Positions 48,225-61,724 of a stretch of 64,000 nucleotides of DNA are shown here, one piece after another. How positions within the stretch are numbered: position 1 is the stretch's first letter; each line of letters begins with the position of its first letter. The notes below the pieces were generated by a model that worked only from the letters and a program-made list of their open reading frames with translations, was not told the origin of the DNA and made no database searches. The stretch is from Halicephalobus mephisto (lineage: Eukaryota > Nematoda > Chromadorea > Rhabditida > Panagrolaimidae): positions 1,302,001 through 1,366,000 of the forward strand of contig SWDT01000001.1 in assembly GCA_009193035.1 (NCBI GenBank), read 5' to 3'. The position numbers and the translations under genes are program-made.

Positions 48225-49913
48225 ATGAAAGTAGCAACCTCTGGGATGAGTCAGACACTACAGTACTACCCAGAACGTCGTTCTGAATCTTCAGGAGGGT
48301 TTATTCAATGTCACACCGATGGTCAGGATTCTAATTATCCTAGCTCTAGTGGAAATTACATTCCCGTCAATTCCACTCAAAGTAGTTCGTTTTCATCTGT
48401 AAGTTGTTTTCCTTTTCTCATTTTGATCACTGTTTTGACCTTTAGCCCGTCAAAATAGAAACAACTCCCAAATCACAGATTCTTACTACAGTATCTTCGA
48501 GTAATGGAACTCCAGCGTCAGCACAAACTATTGTAATTCCCGGAACTGCAGCATTACCTAATGGAAGTCATATTGTAATTGCTAATCAACGAGAAGGGGA
48601 ACCAACTTCTGCTGTCTATGTTCAATATGTTGTGCCTTCTGATGGTGCTATGGTTTCAACTTGCGGTACCTCATTAAGTTTTGCAAATACGGTTAATACG
48701 AAGGATTTCTCCACGGTTGATCCAACAACCTGTGCTCCTGGAACATCTGGTATATCTTCTGCAGCCGCGACCGTCGCAGCTGTTGCATCTATGCCCATGA
48801 AGTATGTTTTTTATTTAAAAAGTTGAGTTTGAATAATTGATAATAATTATTAGAAAGGGATTCCGAGCCGGTGGTAGAAAACCCAAAGAAACTAATTCGG
48901 AGAAAGAATTGGCCAAGAAACAAAAACAAGCCGAAGCTGCAAGATTAAGATATCATCGTTTGAATCCCGAAGAAAAGAAGGCTTTGAATCTCAAGAGGAC
49001 TCAAGCTCAGAAAAGAAAGCGTCAAAGAGAAAAAGAATTAGCTGAGTTGGAATCGATTCTTCGGGCTTCAAATGACATCATTGATGATCCTCAAATCACC
49101 GAGCAACTTCGAGAACGTAGAATTCGGGCTCGTTGGGCGGAAGCAGCTAGAACTAGGTACCAAAGAATGTCATCTGAAGAAAGACGGGCTCACAATATCA
49201 AACGAAGAATGCGTCAGATGAATGTGAAGAATGAGAAAGGAGAAGTTGTTCAAGATCCAGATGCAGTTCGTGATCGTATCAAGGAACAAAATGCCAGAAA
49301 AGCCTTGGCAGCAAGAACACGCTATCATAGGATGACTCCGGACGAGAAGAAATTATATAATCAAAGAAGAACTGAAGCCTTCCGAAGACGTCGATTAGAA
49401 GAAGAAGCACTATTGGCCATGCCAATCGGCAGGATCAATGGAGAAGCACTTGACCGAGCCCAACAGATTGTTGTAAGGAATGCAAAGAGAGCTGAAGCTG
49501 CCAGACTTAGATATCAAAGAATGACTCCAGAAGAAAGAAAAGCCTACAATCAGAAGAGATATACTCCCAAGAAGCGAAGAGAAACTAACCTTAATAAGCC
49601 TTCTGAGGATTCTGAAGTCCCCGTCAAATCAGAAGAAGTTGATGCCTTGACGTCCCTCGAAAGAGAAGTTATGAGAAGGACTGAACAAGCTCAGGAGGTT
49701 ATCCGTCAAAGAGGACTCAATCCCACACCTGTGACTACTGAACCTAAGACAGTGACATTGGCCATTCCTCAAGTGATCCAACAACCGATTTCTAGCGCTG
49801 TGAATACTGTAATTACTACAGCCGCTCCTCTAACCTTTGCTCCAGGCAGTACTATTGTCGTTCAACCAACCATTCGCCAACCACCTCCATCACAGCAAAC
49901 TTCTAATTTTTAA
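48225..49913 (+). CDS. Protein with four basic STPR-like repeats, first of an adjacent pair
   Basis: Exons 48225-48398, 48446-48801 and 48854-49913 give 529 residues. The first 175 residues are Ser/Thr/Gln-rich without structure. Four copies of a basic unit follow: consensus A-x-x-A-R-x-R-Y-x-R-M-x-x-E-E-[RK]-x-x-x-N-x-[KR]-R, at about residues 195, 290, 345 and 420, each followed by an Arg/Lys-rich stretch. The unit resembles the STPR repeat of DNA-binding proteins such as silkworm FMBP-1 and ZNF821, but here the copies are spaced 50-95 residues apart instead of tandem. The C-terminal 100 residues are Pro/Thr/Gln/Val-rich, like an activation region. A nuclear DNA-binding role is inferred. 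The next gene, 165 bp on, is a paralogue. ATG directly follows a splice acceptor. Confidence 0.75.
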
Positions 49914-50038
49914 ATGTCTAATTTTCTTATCTTGAGCGATATTCACACCAGCTAGAGTAAAGTTATGTTGTTGGATTTCCTAGGAGCTAAGACGTAAATT
50001 CGTTCAAAATACCTTGATTTGCTTTTGAGTTTTTGAAA

Positions 50039-50048
50039 TTTGTTTCAG
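50039..50048 (+). promoter_or_regulatory. Splice (possibly trans-splice) acceptor before second repeat gene
   Basis: TTTGTTTCAG, an ideal nematode-type acceptor, lies 135 bp after the stop of the first repeat gene and 29 bp before the first ATG of the second. No donor within the intergenic space pairs obviously with it, which fits spliced-leader addition within an operon. Confidence 0.5.
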
Positions 50049-50077
50049 AAGTGGCTAAGAAGCCGTCCGCCAGCCGC

Positions 50078-52296
50078 ATGATGCACGCAAGTCGTGCGCT
50101 GCCGAGTAGCGAGCAGCACGCGCCAGTCGTCATTCCCCGCGTAAACACGGCAACGGCTAGCGTTACGAGTATTGGTGGTCGAACTATCTCCTATGACGCT
50201 TCATCCGGAAGTAACGACGATATTGAAGAATCAAATATGAAATATGTGGGTTTTGAATGCCGGAGTTTCGGTTTTCTATTACATTCAACTATATTTTTAT
50301 CGACTTGTTTTATTGATGGATTTCAGGTGCATTTGATTTCCGCGACACAACAACATCAAGAAGCATCTACTTCATATGAAACAGCTAACGATGGTAATTC
50401 AATAATGACAACCACTGCAAACTACCACGACACTTCGCAGGAGTTGTATTCCAACCCTCAAGTGATTACTGGGACCACATCAGATGGGTCGATTGTCGAA
50501 TATGTAATCGATAATCGAGACTTTGATGCTAATGCCATGTACGTAGAAGTTATGTCGGATATGAATGTGGGTGTGCATGAGCAAGGGACGGATGGTCAGC
50601 AAATGTCAATCAATAATGAAGGCGTTGTTCCTGGAAACGGAAGTTTCTCGGCGCCTGTGGTTAATGAACAGCCAGTAAAAAAATCTAGATATGCCCGGAT
50701 GAGTTCTGAAGATCGAGAACGGTATAATGCCCGTCGACGAGCCAGAAGGCGGGAAAAAAAGAGATTATTGGAACAAGCAAAAATCAATAATCAGAACCCA
50801 AGTGCAAGTGTTCCCCAGCAGTATGCTCAAACTTATCAACAAGATACTCCTGTTGTTTCTACGGAATATAAATATTCATCTGACATAAATCCCTATTCCA
50901 ACTCATCGACTGATAAGCCGAATTCTATAGGGAATCAATATGACAACACTACAGAGGAGCAACGGAGAGAGTTGAACGCGAGGAAAGCTATGGCGTTTCG
51001 GAAGAAACGTGAGCAGGAAGAGCAAATTCTGGTAGGTTTGAAGGAAGAGAAACCTGTGGTTCCGATGTCATCACGTTCTCAGGATATCGTGATAAGGAAC
51101 GCTCGACGAGCAGAAAGAGCTCGTATGCGTTATCAGAGGCTGACACCAGAAGAGCGACGGGAATACAACATGCGACGAACCTTGGCCAAAAGAGCGAAGA
51201 AAGAAGCCAAGAACAGAGAGGAATCCAAGAATCGAGCTGAGCACATCGAGTCCTTCGCGACTCCAGTCAACGGCCAAGATGGTATCTCCAACGTCAGCGA
51301 AGAGGCTTTATGTAAATTGGAAAAAGACGTTGTTCGTAGGACAGTTGCTGCTCAGATGCATCTGAAGCAGAAAGAGGACAGGAGGTATTACGATCAGGCC
51401 AGTTCATCATCGTCTTTCAATAGCATCGATGAAACGATCGAGCATGTTGCTGCTTATGGACCGACTTTACCCATGGAAGAAGACAACGTGAATCAGCCAC
51501 AAGTTCCGGAGTTTATTGATCAGCCTTCTGCTTTACCTCTCATGTTCGTGGATCAAAATGGGAATCCGGCTTCGCTCCCTGAAGGTACAGTGATCGAAGT
51601 GCGGCAAGAACATCCAAATGGGCCTCAAACTATTATTATTCATGTTAGTTGAATTGTATTTTTGAAACTAATTAATGAGGACAATTGCAGACCACGGTAC
51701 CGTTCCAAGCTGTTCCAGACAACTCCAGATTCATTCCATCTTCAAGCAACGCCGTTCCAGTCTCGTCGAACACCATTATGATGTCTAACCCTCCTCCTCA
51801 GCCAGAATACACTTCTCCTCTCCCGCAGATTCCTCAGAAACCAACTAAGCCATCAACTCCGAAATCAGAAGCTGCCAGATTACGTAGAGCAGAAAGAGCT
51901 CGTCAACGTTACCACAACATGACTGAGGAAGTCAGGAAAGAATTTAATGCAAAAAGATCCATAGCTCTCCGACGGTCGAGATTAAGGGATGAGGAACTTT
52001 GTAAATTAAATGAACAAGCCAAGCAGGAAGGCAGAATCCTCGACCCAGAGACTCAGAAGGCGGTCGCAGAAGCTTTGGCTAGACGTGCGAAACGGGCAGA
52101 GAGTGCAAGGTTGAAATACCAGAGGATGACAGCCGAAGAGAGAAGAGCTTACAACGCCAACCGAGACGCCGTTAGGAAGGCCAGGAAACAGGAGGAAGGT
52201 TCTGAAGGTCATATGAGGTCTTCAGCAACACCTGATTCTACAGTAATTGTCGTGGACGACGAACCCCTTGATATTAATAATTTTGTTCAAAGTTGA
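50078..52296 (+). CDS. Protein with basic STPR-like repeats, second of an adjacent pair
   Basis: Exons 50078-50245, 50327-51643 and 51691-52296 give 696 residues. The same basic unit occurs about five times: SRYARMSSEDRERYNARRR, a partial copy ELNARKAMAFRKKREQ, ARMRYQRLTPEERREYNMRR, ARQRYHNMTEEVRKEFNAKR and ARLKYQRMTAEERRAYNANR. Between them are Ser/Gln/Tyr-rich and Pro-rich disordered stretches and one acidic, Ser-rich segment; the last residues read DDEPLDINNF. It is a paralogue of the preceding gene, with the RNARRAE-type lead and the ERDV/EREV-RRT block shared. The first intron (81 nt) is in frame without stops. The first 30 codons are GC-rich compared with the rest. A DNA- or chromatin-binding role is inferred from basic composition only. 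Confidence 0.75.
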
Positions 52297-52827
52297 ACCG
52301 TATTGCCTAGCCCATATGATAATCCCGTCTAATCTCAACTTCAATTTGGCTCTTGCACGTCCTTCATATCTCTATTGTATTGATCATAATACTTAATTTG
52401 AATTATTCCTCAATCTTACAAGCTTTTCAATCGATCTCATTTTTTACGGTGAAAACCAGAAATTTTCCATAGAATCTCAATACTTTGACAAAGTAGTTAC
52501 CTTCTCATTTTCCGATTCGTGCATAGTATTATATAAAATAGTCATGTTCACAACGAATATTGTGATTTACAACTGGATGATAATAAAAACACATTTTAAA
52601 TTGAAGTAACGAAGGTTGTAAAACGGATTTCTAAAGCAAAACTTCAAAGACAGCCAAGTCGAAAGAGACATTGTCATCGCCAAAGATTCTCGACGGGAAA
52701 ACTTTGAATAGTTTTTTGCTCAGCTGGCTCCATTTATCTTACACTCACTGCCTTTTGTTCTCAATTCAGAGTATTCACGTGTAAAAGCTTTGATATTTTT
52801 AATTTTCTACATCAGGATTTCGATGTG
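52297..52827. other. Intergenic region
   Basis: AT-rich 3' flank with no gene seen. An AATAAA-like signal (AATAAAA at about 52582) could end the upstream mRNA. Confidence 0.4.
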
Positions 52828-55800
52828 ATGACGGGTTATTCTAGTAAAGCGGATATAAACAAATCTGGTGAGTTTTAGTCAGTATTTCCATATATGAGTT
52901 GATTGATTTTTAGATCACCAAGCAGGTCCTTCTTTGTGGATGAACGGCGTAAGCTGTGGCAATGTAAAGAAGTTGGGAAGAGCTCGCCGAAGTACAATGG
53001 AAGGCAACGAAGAAGCATCCACTTCTACTTGTTTCACTCGTGATCGACCAACTGTTCTCTCCACAGTGAATAGACAGAAGCAGGTACTTTTGTTTCTTTA
53101 AATGCAATAGATGGATATATTGATCTTCAGAGAACTGAGGTAACAGGATATAGACCAGTAGCAGAGAACGTTGTAGTCGTAGATGTTGCCGTAAGTTCTA
53201 GTTTGCATTTGAATTTTCTTCATTTGTTTTGGTTTTAGCCAGACACGGAAACTGGCATTTCTTCCAAAGAAAGCCCCACCGAAAACAGAAAGAAGAAGAT
53301 GAAACGGAAGAAAGAAAAAGGAAATAATTCTCTGAACTCAAGCAACAGTCGTAGATCGTTCTCGAATGATGGTTTGGTTGGTTTTTTGATCGGTTTTTTC
53401 TTGGTGCCAGCCTAGTAAGGAAATGACTTATATATTCCGTGCTTACAGATAGACAACGAGGCACGAGGTAGTGACCATTCTCTCTCTCCAAATAGTCCCA
53501 ATTGTGCCACCCGGCCATCTCGAGAAGAACCACAGTCTTTTTCTCAATTAAACATTTCTGTGCAATCACCTTCGACAGTTCAAGCAGTCGGTACCGTTAA
53601 AATGACACCCGATCAGGATTCTAATTGTGTTGATAAACCCGAGGATCTGGATGAGATGATATTAGTTCAGCGTAAGAAGAAGAGTAGAGTTAAGAATTCA
53701 CCTCCTGATTCTTATGTAAGCGTTTGATTTTGTACTTCCTCGACCATCCCTATTTTCAGAAATCGGATCAAGGGAAACAACCCAAAAATAAGAGCAATTA
53801 TCTCAAATCTCCCAAGAAAAATGATGTCGATAGTAAGCGTGATCGAAAACACAACCAGAAGTTGAAAGTGAGTAACTGGATATTAATTTTTCTCACGGAA
53901 TTTTCTAGACTGAATCATCGAAACCTCGTTTACCAAAGCCTGCATCATTCGATATGGAGAACGATTTCCCTCCCCTCTCTTCTGGTCAACTTTCTCCTAC
54001 CCATCGTCGGGATAATCAAGTACTGTATACTGAAGTGATTCAAAAGCAGAAGACTACGTTGAAGAAAGATTTAGAGCAGTCTCCATCACCACCGAGAGAA
54101 AATCACGATCAGTCTTGTGAGGAAATTAAAGTTCTAGAATCTGCTGAGAAAGAAGAAATGAAAATGCCAATTCAATCTCGTCAGGTTTCGGACGACTCTT
54201 CTATTGTTAATAATTCACAGAAGGACGAAGAAAGTGCGGAAACCCATAAAGAACCATCAGTGGAAGATAAATCGTCTAATATTGACCAGAAACTCAAACT
54301 AAATGAAGAATCTCAGTCATCAGTCTCTGAAGTGCCAGAAAATCAAAAGGAAAGTTCTAATATTTTTGAAAACAAGAATGTTTCTCCATCTGTTGAAGAT
54401 CAAAAGAGTGGACACAAAATTGAAGTGATTGAACAGTTGAATGAACCTCAGAAGACGGAGGGGATAGGGAAAATAGATGAAGATCCGTGCAAAACAACGA
54501 CTGCCAACTATATTCTTACTCCGTCTGCTGATGACCCAAAGATTCTAAACAAAACTAAAGTCAATGATCAGAAGTTCGTTGTTCAAAATAGGAGCCCTAA
54601 TGAACGTATTCCCGGTGGTTTTCGTCCTCGTCCCCAGCAATATCAGAATTATCGTCGGCGTAATGAATATCCACTAAATCCCTACCCTAGTAATGATTTT
54701 ACTGTTAATGGATATATGAATGGTAATGTTCCTATCCAAGGTACCAGTTACCAACAGAACTATCAACCCCTTATTCCTCAAACTATGTACCCGAACTCTG
54801 CTTATTATTTTGCCCCAAATTCTCCTGCTTATGCTGCATTCCCTCCAGTCACACCTCATCATGCTTCTGGATTCATGCCTGATCAAAGTTACATTCCTAT
54901 TCAAGGACCGTTTTACTCTTCTAATGGACATCCTATACTGTTTTCGAATGGACGACCATGGGAATATGTTGGAGGAAATAATTTTAATCCTGAAGTATTT
55001 GGAGTAAGACCGCCATTTCCTCTGAAGTACCAACCTGACCCGTCAATGGGAATTCCACCTGGACCTGCTTATCCACAACCCGTTATTAGTCAAATCAATC
55101 AAGGTGTTTTTCCCCAATCGCAATCAATAAAGAATGCTGAAAGAAAAATCCCCTTTGAAGAAATGTTTCCAGTAAAGGAATTTATCGCCCGTTGTTCTTC
55201 AGTTCCATTGCCTGAGCCAGTCAATGATCCTGCCTTTGTTGCCGCTAGTAATATAATGAAAGGAACACCCCAACATATACTGGAAGTAAAGTCTGAGCAA
55301 GATGGGGAGAAACCGCCGAGTTCTTCTATTTACAATACTATGCCTCCAATTCCCGGTTCCATGATTCCTCCGAATATGGTTCCACCACAGCCGAGTAATG
55401 CTCCAGAAAGAGTTGATACTTTGGCTTTTTCTCCTGAATTGCAGAAGATCATCCAAGAGGCTTTCGGATTACAACCGAACGAAGGGGTATTTTATGTTTA
55501 TACTGTTGATGCTCAATCTAATCATCGTCGTCAGTTCCGATGTTTCATGCATTCTCTAACTCCAGTGAAGTTTAGTGGATTAGAATTTCCAGTCATTCTT
55601 GAGCCCACTGATTTAGGTAGACCAAATGAACATAGTCCAGGGGTATGTGGTTATATTGATTTCCAAATAATGATTTTTTACTTCAGGGTTATTATTATGT
55701 TTCTCGTGAACCCGTTCCAGCCCCTGCAAAGGGACCGAAAGGTACAGAATTAGTCACTCAATTCCGTCCATTGAGAGCTTATTCTGCTATTGTTCCTCCT

Positions 55801-55988
55801 GATTATAGAATTAGTCCTCTCCCTTACTATTACAGTAAGTTACTTAACGGTATTGGTTACGACTAAATTTGTACTTTTTTGTAGAAGATTTAATTCGTAT
55901 TCCCGAGACAGATCCTCGGTTGAATCAAGACTCGAAAATTCTCTCTACATCTGCTGTATTCCCACCTACGAAAAATGATGCTCAGTAA
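52828..55988 (+). CDS. Large disordered Lys/Pro/Tyr-rich protein, unrecognised
   Basis: Nine exons: 52828-52867, 52914-53083, 53131-53190, 53239-53376, 53449-53715, 53760-53867, 53909-55642, 55687-55834 and 55885-55988; phases agree and give 922 residues. The N-terminal third is Lys/Arg/Ser-rich (RKKKMKRKKEKG, QRKKKSR), then a short motif FDMENDFPPLS, a Glu/Lys/Ser-rich stretch, and a Pro/Tyr/Asn/Gln-rich section (YQNYRRRNEYPLNPYP) typical of condensate-forming RNA-binding proteins. The last 200 residues look folded: FAFGLQPNEG-like helix, EGVFYVYTVDAQ, RRQFRCFMHS and GYYYVSREPVP. DFPPL-type motifs occur in several RNA-regulating proteins. No domain is recognised with confidence; function unknown. 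Confidence 0.7.
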
Positions 55989-58900
55989 TTGTTGAAAACT
56001 TCAAATCTACCACAAATTTCCTATTTCGACATTGGACAAATTTTTATAATTATTTAAAACGGTTTTTAATTCCTACGGGGATTTGCCCATTAAAATGGTG
56101 AAATTTATTTGTATTAAAGTCTTTAGAAAATCACTGTCGGTCGATTTTGGGGAAATTCTTTTTAACTCATCAAGAAGTGGAAATGTTAACTAGTACCAGA
56201 GTCTGACTGATGAAAAAGTTTATTATAGTTTTATTTGAAAAAGAACTCCGTTCTCGCTTATCGATACTTCGGGTGGTTCCTGGCTTTTGATCTCTTTAAT
56301 GGTCTACCCGATTGCGGATCCAGACATCCTTTTAGATAAACAAAGTAATGCCAACCATCTGTTGAAATCTTCAAAAAAATATTTTGGAGAACGGATTTGT
56401 AAAGTTGATAAATCACATCCGAAAAAGGTTTTTTAAAACGCGCGTTATTTCACATTTTTCGGCTTTTCTTTAGAAATTCTTTGTTCTTCCTTGGAAGATC
56501 GTTTTCTCTTACCGGAGAAATTTATGATTGCCGATTTCGATGTTGTCTAGAAATTTGTGGTTTTTCTAAAAAAAGCAATTTGCTCTGACATTTTCAGTTT
56601 CGCCATTGAGAAGACTGTCTCCTCATTTACATAGATGGTCGAAATGAATCTGATTATTTTTGAATCTATTCACTCCTTTAAATGTCAACTCGTAGACGGA
56701 TTTCAAATCCGGAATCATTAATCAGGAGTAGATTGTAAACTTTGACAAGTTTCGAAATCATACTGTAATAGGAATTAAACCGGGGATTGTAAATTTTCCT
56801 GGACACAGATTTCCTGACTGCTAGAAAGGTCTGGAATTTTTATTTTTCTGCATTTTAAAGATTTTCATTAGCTTCTAGAAAGTTGTGAAAATTGTCATGA
56901 TTTTTAGTCTCAAAAACTTGATTAGATTCTAGAACATTTTCCAAAACTTCAATTTAATAAAAATACAAATGAGAAATGAATATTTTTGTGACATTATTTC
57001 AACATGAATTTCCTAGAGATTTCCGGAATACTTAGTTCCTAGTGGTTCTAAAAGACCTGTTGGGTTTTGGAGAATTTCAAAATTTAGGGTTGTTTTGATC
57101 AGGAGACGATGCTCTTCTAAGGCAATTATTTGGGAAAATTGGTTATTGTCCGAGCCACTTCTAGTGCCATATTTATTGCCCCGAGTGCCTTTCTTTCCCA
57201 TGCTCTTTCATCTCATGGATGTTTTAGTTTTATGAATTGTATTGTTTTCTACTAGCTTCGGAGCCCACCAGAGCTTTTTCTAGATTGAAATATTCCGATT
57301 GTCCGCGGGGCGTTAGTGTTGTTAAATTTATGACCTCCACAGGTGGTGAACTCATTTACCCCGAATCGATCGATGAAGATCCTTTTTTGACGGTGTCTAT
57401 GATTATCAGGGAACGCTTATCGCGCAAAAAGTCCAATTTATTGTGATTTATTTTTTTAAAAAGGAGTTGAAAGGAGCGCGATCCGACGGGCCGTCAGAGA
57501 ACAGCGGGCAATTAGCCGTGGCTCCGTCGAAGTTCAATGTGAATTTCTCCTGCTGGTAAAGTTTCCATTGCCATTTTGTTCAATAGGGATCCCTTGTATA
57601 TCTTTTGAATAGGCCTACAGCTTCCTCTTCGTCGTTGTTGGCCGTTCAACGACCATCTGTGAGATTGCCGCGCGTTTCTTTATTCCAGGACGAACGCTGG
57701 AAATCATTCGGGTTCGAAAAATTGCCTGTCTCATCATTTTTCTTCAGTCAGAGGCATTTGTTGAAGCCAATTTATCTCCTTTGTTCAGTTCCCTTGACTG
57801 ACCCATCGTGGCAGGTCAAATTCCCTTTTATTTTTTCTGAAAAATGGATTATTTTTTAAATTCCACCTTATAGATTCGTTTACATTGCTGCAGAAATTTT
57901 ATACATGTGTTTTAAGACACAACTGAACGACTTTGACCCTTCCTTGTTTGAAACAGAATTTCCTCGTTAATGTCTCCATCGAACACACGAACCAGAGGCA
58001 ATAAACCTGAGCGCTCTTTTTTGCACTTTTAAGTAAGGTCGGCAGTTGGTGATTTTGGCTATGAGTTCCCCGAGAATGAGTCTATCGGCGGAGTTCTCTG
58101 ATTGCTTCTCTTGGAGCCAACGTTCGGCGTTCTCTTATCAAATCAGCCAAAGGGAAACATAAAAAATGACTGTTGCTCTCAATCGATGCAACGTAGTGTC
58201 AAAAATCAGTTTATATTCATCCCATTTTTGATATAGGAATTCCGTGAAAATGTTCTAGAATCTAATGAAGGATTTAAAAAACTTGAGAATCTCATGGACA
58301 TTTCTAAATGTCTGGAATTTTTTGAATCTACTAAAATTTCATAGAAATTTGTAAATATCTGTAATTTTTTGGAACTTTTGAAAACTTTCTGAAGATAACC
58401 TTACTTGACTTCAGTCAAGGGAAGAAACCCCTGGATTATCGAGAAATAGATATTCTCGGAATTTCAAGGTTTTTGATGGAAGAATAATACTTATTCTGAG
58501 GTTTCTTTTGGAAAAGTTAGTTTTTGGGATTTTTTCTGAAACCGATAATGGCTTCTAGAAATTAACTTTCTGAAATAATTTTTGAAGATTTGGCATTTAA
58601 ATTATCTTGTCGAAGTAATTAGTAATCATGGAATCTTAAAATTTTCAACAATCACAGGGTTGAGGATGGGCTTTCTAATGATCCACGAGATAGATTCTAA
58701 AATGTGTTATTTAATGTGGAAGAATGTGAGCAGAAAAAGGATTAAAAAAGTTATTTTTTCTAAAAATTGCTAACTTTTTTGTAATGAGACCTTCAGGAAT
58801 GCATGTAGTATGGAAATGTAGATAATTTCAGGAATTATTATTTTTTAAAGCAAGACATTAATGGTTTTTTTAGTTTTCGAGGAACATGCATGCTGCTCAT

Positions 58901-61724
58901 TTTCTGACCCACACTATATTAGAAGGTTTAAAACTTTCAAAATCTTATGGGAATTTCTGAGCATGTCTAGAATTTTTTGGAAATTTTCAGAATTTATTAA
59001 AAGATGCTGGAGCTCGTTGGGGGTCTTATAATAATCTTTAGAACCTTCCGGACTTTTTTGGGATATTTTAGGATCCGATGGGAATTTTCGGAACTAAAAT
59101 TAGAAACTGAGAATTCTACAAATTCGTTGAAAATCCTGAAACTTTCTCTTGAGATAATTTCATAATAACGTCTATTTCCACATTTTATAATTGCATGACT
59201 TTTATCACATCCTAACAAAAGCTAATTTTAGAGATTTAGTGTGAACGTTGTATTTTTTGAACTCGACAAGCGTGTTTTTTGCAGTCATTCTCAAATAAAC
59301 GGCGATTATTACTAGTGAACGCCGGAAGAACAAACAGACTAGGTGGCCCGTCAAGTTAAAAAACGTTTGTTTCGTTCAATAGGAACTACGCCCAATTGTC
59401 TTCGTTTGAATTTCTTTAAAAATTTATCCAGCGTATTCGTTTTTTCTGTTTAGACCGCACTCAATGTGTGTGACAGCGTCAGACGTTTTTTCGATGCACT
59501 TTGTATGTCCGCTTCCCAACGTTCCGTAGACACCCTTTTTCGTTTTCCGAGGTTCAGTTTTCCTTTTGTGTTTTCCCATATTCAGATGATATGAAACTAA
59601 AGATAAATTGTCCAACCCCCTTAAGTCCAAAAGTGCACTCTTTTCTGTGAGGACGAGGGTTTCAATTTTTTAGTCGGATAATATTTAAATTTTCATTCCG
59701 GATACATTAAAATCACGAGTGAACTTTTCAAACTAATGATTTTTTCTAACTGGATGATTTTAAGAGAATTAAAAACATCAGTGAAATCTTTTTAAAAGCC
59801 GATTTTTTAATTGGGTAGTTTTTACGTTTTATTTTAAATATACTAAAATATCAACGAGATCTTTGAAACAGCAAATCTTTGATTTTCCTTAATTGGATAA
59901 TTTTTGAATTTTTACTTTAATTATATCAAAAATATCAAGGAAATCTTTAAAATTTCATGTCTTAGATTTCCTAGAATACCAAACAAATCTAAAATCGTTT
60001 GTTTCTTGCGGCCGTTCCTTTTCCCTTTTCAGTCAAAAACGGTTCTTCCTTGGGGCTTTTGCTTCAGTTTCACGCAAGTTTGTTCCTATAATTGTCTTTG
60101 TACTTTTATCGTTTCAGGCATTTTGTACTTTTATTTCGTTGCCATGGACAAATTTTTTCTATGGATATTTACCAGAATTAAAGTTCTGTACAATTTAACG
60201 AGGTTTTCAGACACTGATTCTCCTTACTGATAGTCTTTCCGTGTCATTTTCTTTTTATTTCCCTTATCGCAACAGAATGATTCTGATTTTTTTACGTCCT
60301 AAGTCGTTTAGACGTTTTTTGTACTCTCGGTGATTACCCCGTCGATATCTCCTGTGGAAGACGAAACACATTTTATTTCGACACCAATTGTTGCTTTTAT
60401 GATGCCGCCAATGCTGTAGATCTTTCCTACCACCTTGATGTTCCCCGGCAGCTCCCAATAAATCGAATAGTAATTGGTTTTCTCTACCTGAATTTTAAGA
60501 TTCAAAGTTAGATCTTTTTTGATTAAAATGTTCTAGAGTTCAGCGAAAGGCTCTAGTCTTCTAGAACTTTAGGAAAATTCCCGAAAATCTTAAAATTTCT
60601 GAAAGTCTCTGGGATTTTTGTAAAAGTTTTTAAAATCCAGTATAACATCCTGAACTCTTCTAAAACCTCATATAAGCTTCTGGGAGTCATCTAAAATCTC
60701 ACGGAAGGATTTGGAGTCTTTCAGAATCCGACAGAAGCTCCTAAAACCAAAACTTCAAATTTCCAGTTGTTGAATTTTCTAGGATGTTTTGGAAATTCGT
60801 ATTAAGAGGATTTCGTGACAAGACCCATTTCTGATTTTTCTACTAGTATGATTTCCGGGATTTGTTAAGACATTTGGTATTTCCTTCAAATTGAAGCCAT
60901 TTTTCCTCCTTTCCACTGCTTTATGTGACAGAGCTCAGCAACACCCAGTCATAAACGTGAACTGGAATGGGTTTATAAGAGAACAGACATTTTTTAGAAG
61001 GGCCAAAAAGCCATGACGGCACACATCAATTTGACTATTTTTTTATTTTTCTGGAAAGCCGTTTGAGAAAACGATTCCGAATTTCCTTCACGATTTACCG
61101 ATGTTCTTTTTTAAGGGATTCTCTCATTCAAATCTCCGATTCAACTTTTATGACTTTTATATTTGTTTTTACATTTTCTCTTGAAAATTCCCAGACTCAG
61201 GGTAACTATCAATGTAAGAATTTGATTAATGGACATAACCGGTCCCCAAAAAACTACTGTTAAAAAGTCTCCAATTCTTGTTCATCAATTTCCGTAGCTG
61301 ATCCAAACTGCTGACGGCTGAAGACTAATGATAGTCGTCCGATACACGGGGTTTTTAGTCACAGGTGTTTCAGTGTTGGGGTTCTACATCGATCATCTCT
61401 TTCAATCTTCCGATAAATTGTTACTTTTGGCAAAGTTGTCGTTCGTCCGTGAATCCTCCTATTGAAGTAATTCGATTAAATATTTCTTTTCAGAGATCCA
61501 AGAATAAGGGGCACTGGAGCAACTAAGTTGCTTTCTACAGTGTTCTCTGTTATTCAAACTGTTGTCCTTAGTGCCTTAGATAGTTTGAGTCTAACCTTTG
61601 GAGATTTCTTAATTTATCCTCGGTTGAAAACAAAGCCTGGACACGGCAACTGAAGGTACAAATCTGGTGCGTCGACGGCCTTTCCGTTGATTGTGCCAGG
61701 TGGCGTTTTCCGTTTTCGGAAGAA
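55989..61724. other. 5.7 kb gene-poor region with degenerate repeats
   Basis: No confident gene. The blocks at about 56800-57010, 58220-59130 and 60520-60800 are made of diverged TTCTAGAA/GAATTTC words. Parts between them (57240-57460, 57600-57860, 58020-58170, 60300-60490) are less AT-rich and could be isolated exons, 5' leader or regulatory sequence of the gene beginning near 61725, but none has a full set of splice signals and a recognisable product. Confidence 0.4.
60308..60486 (-). other. Possible isolated terminal exon
   Basis: On the minus strand an AAATTCAG acceptor is followed by about 59 codons of balanced amino-acid composition (for example YSIYWELPGNIKVVGKIYS) ending in TAA at 60308. 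Codon choice looks less AT-driven than its surroundings. No upstream exon with matching phase was found within 1 kb, so it is only a candidate. Confidence 0.25.

Noticed and set aside
57237..57859. Open frames at 57237-57446 and 57605-57859 as exons of one gene
   Set aside because: No shared phase through plausible splice sites and no recognisable protein features; left as unexplained non-coding sequence.
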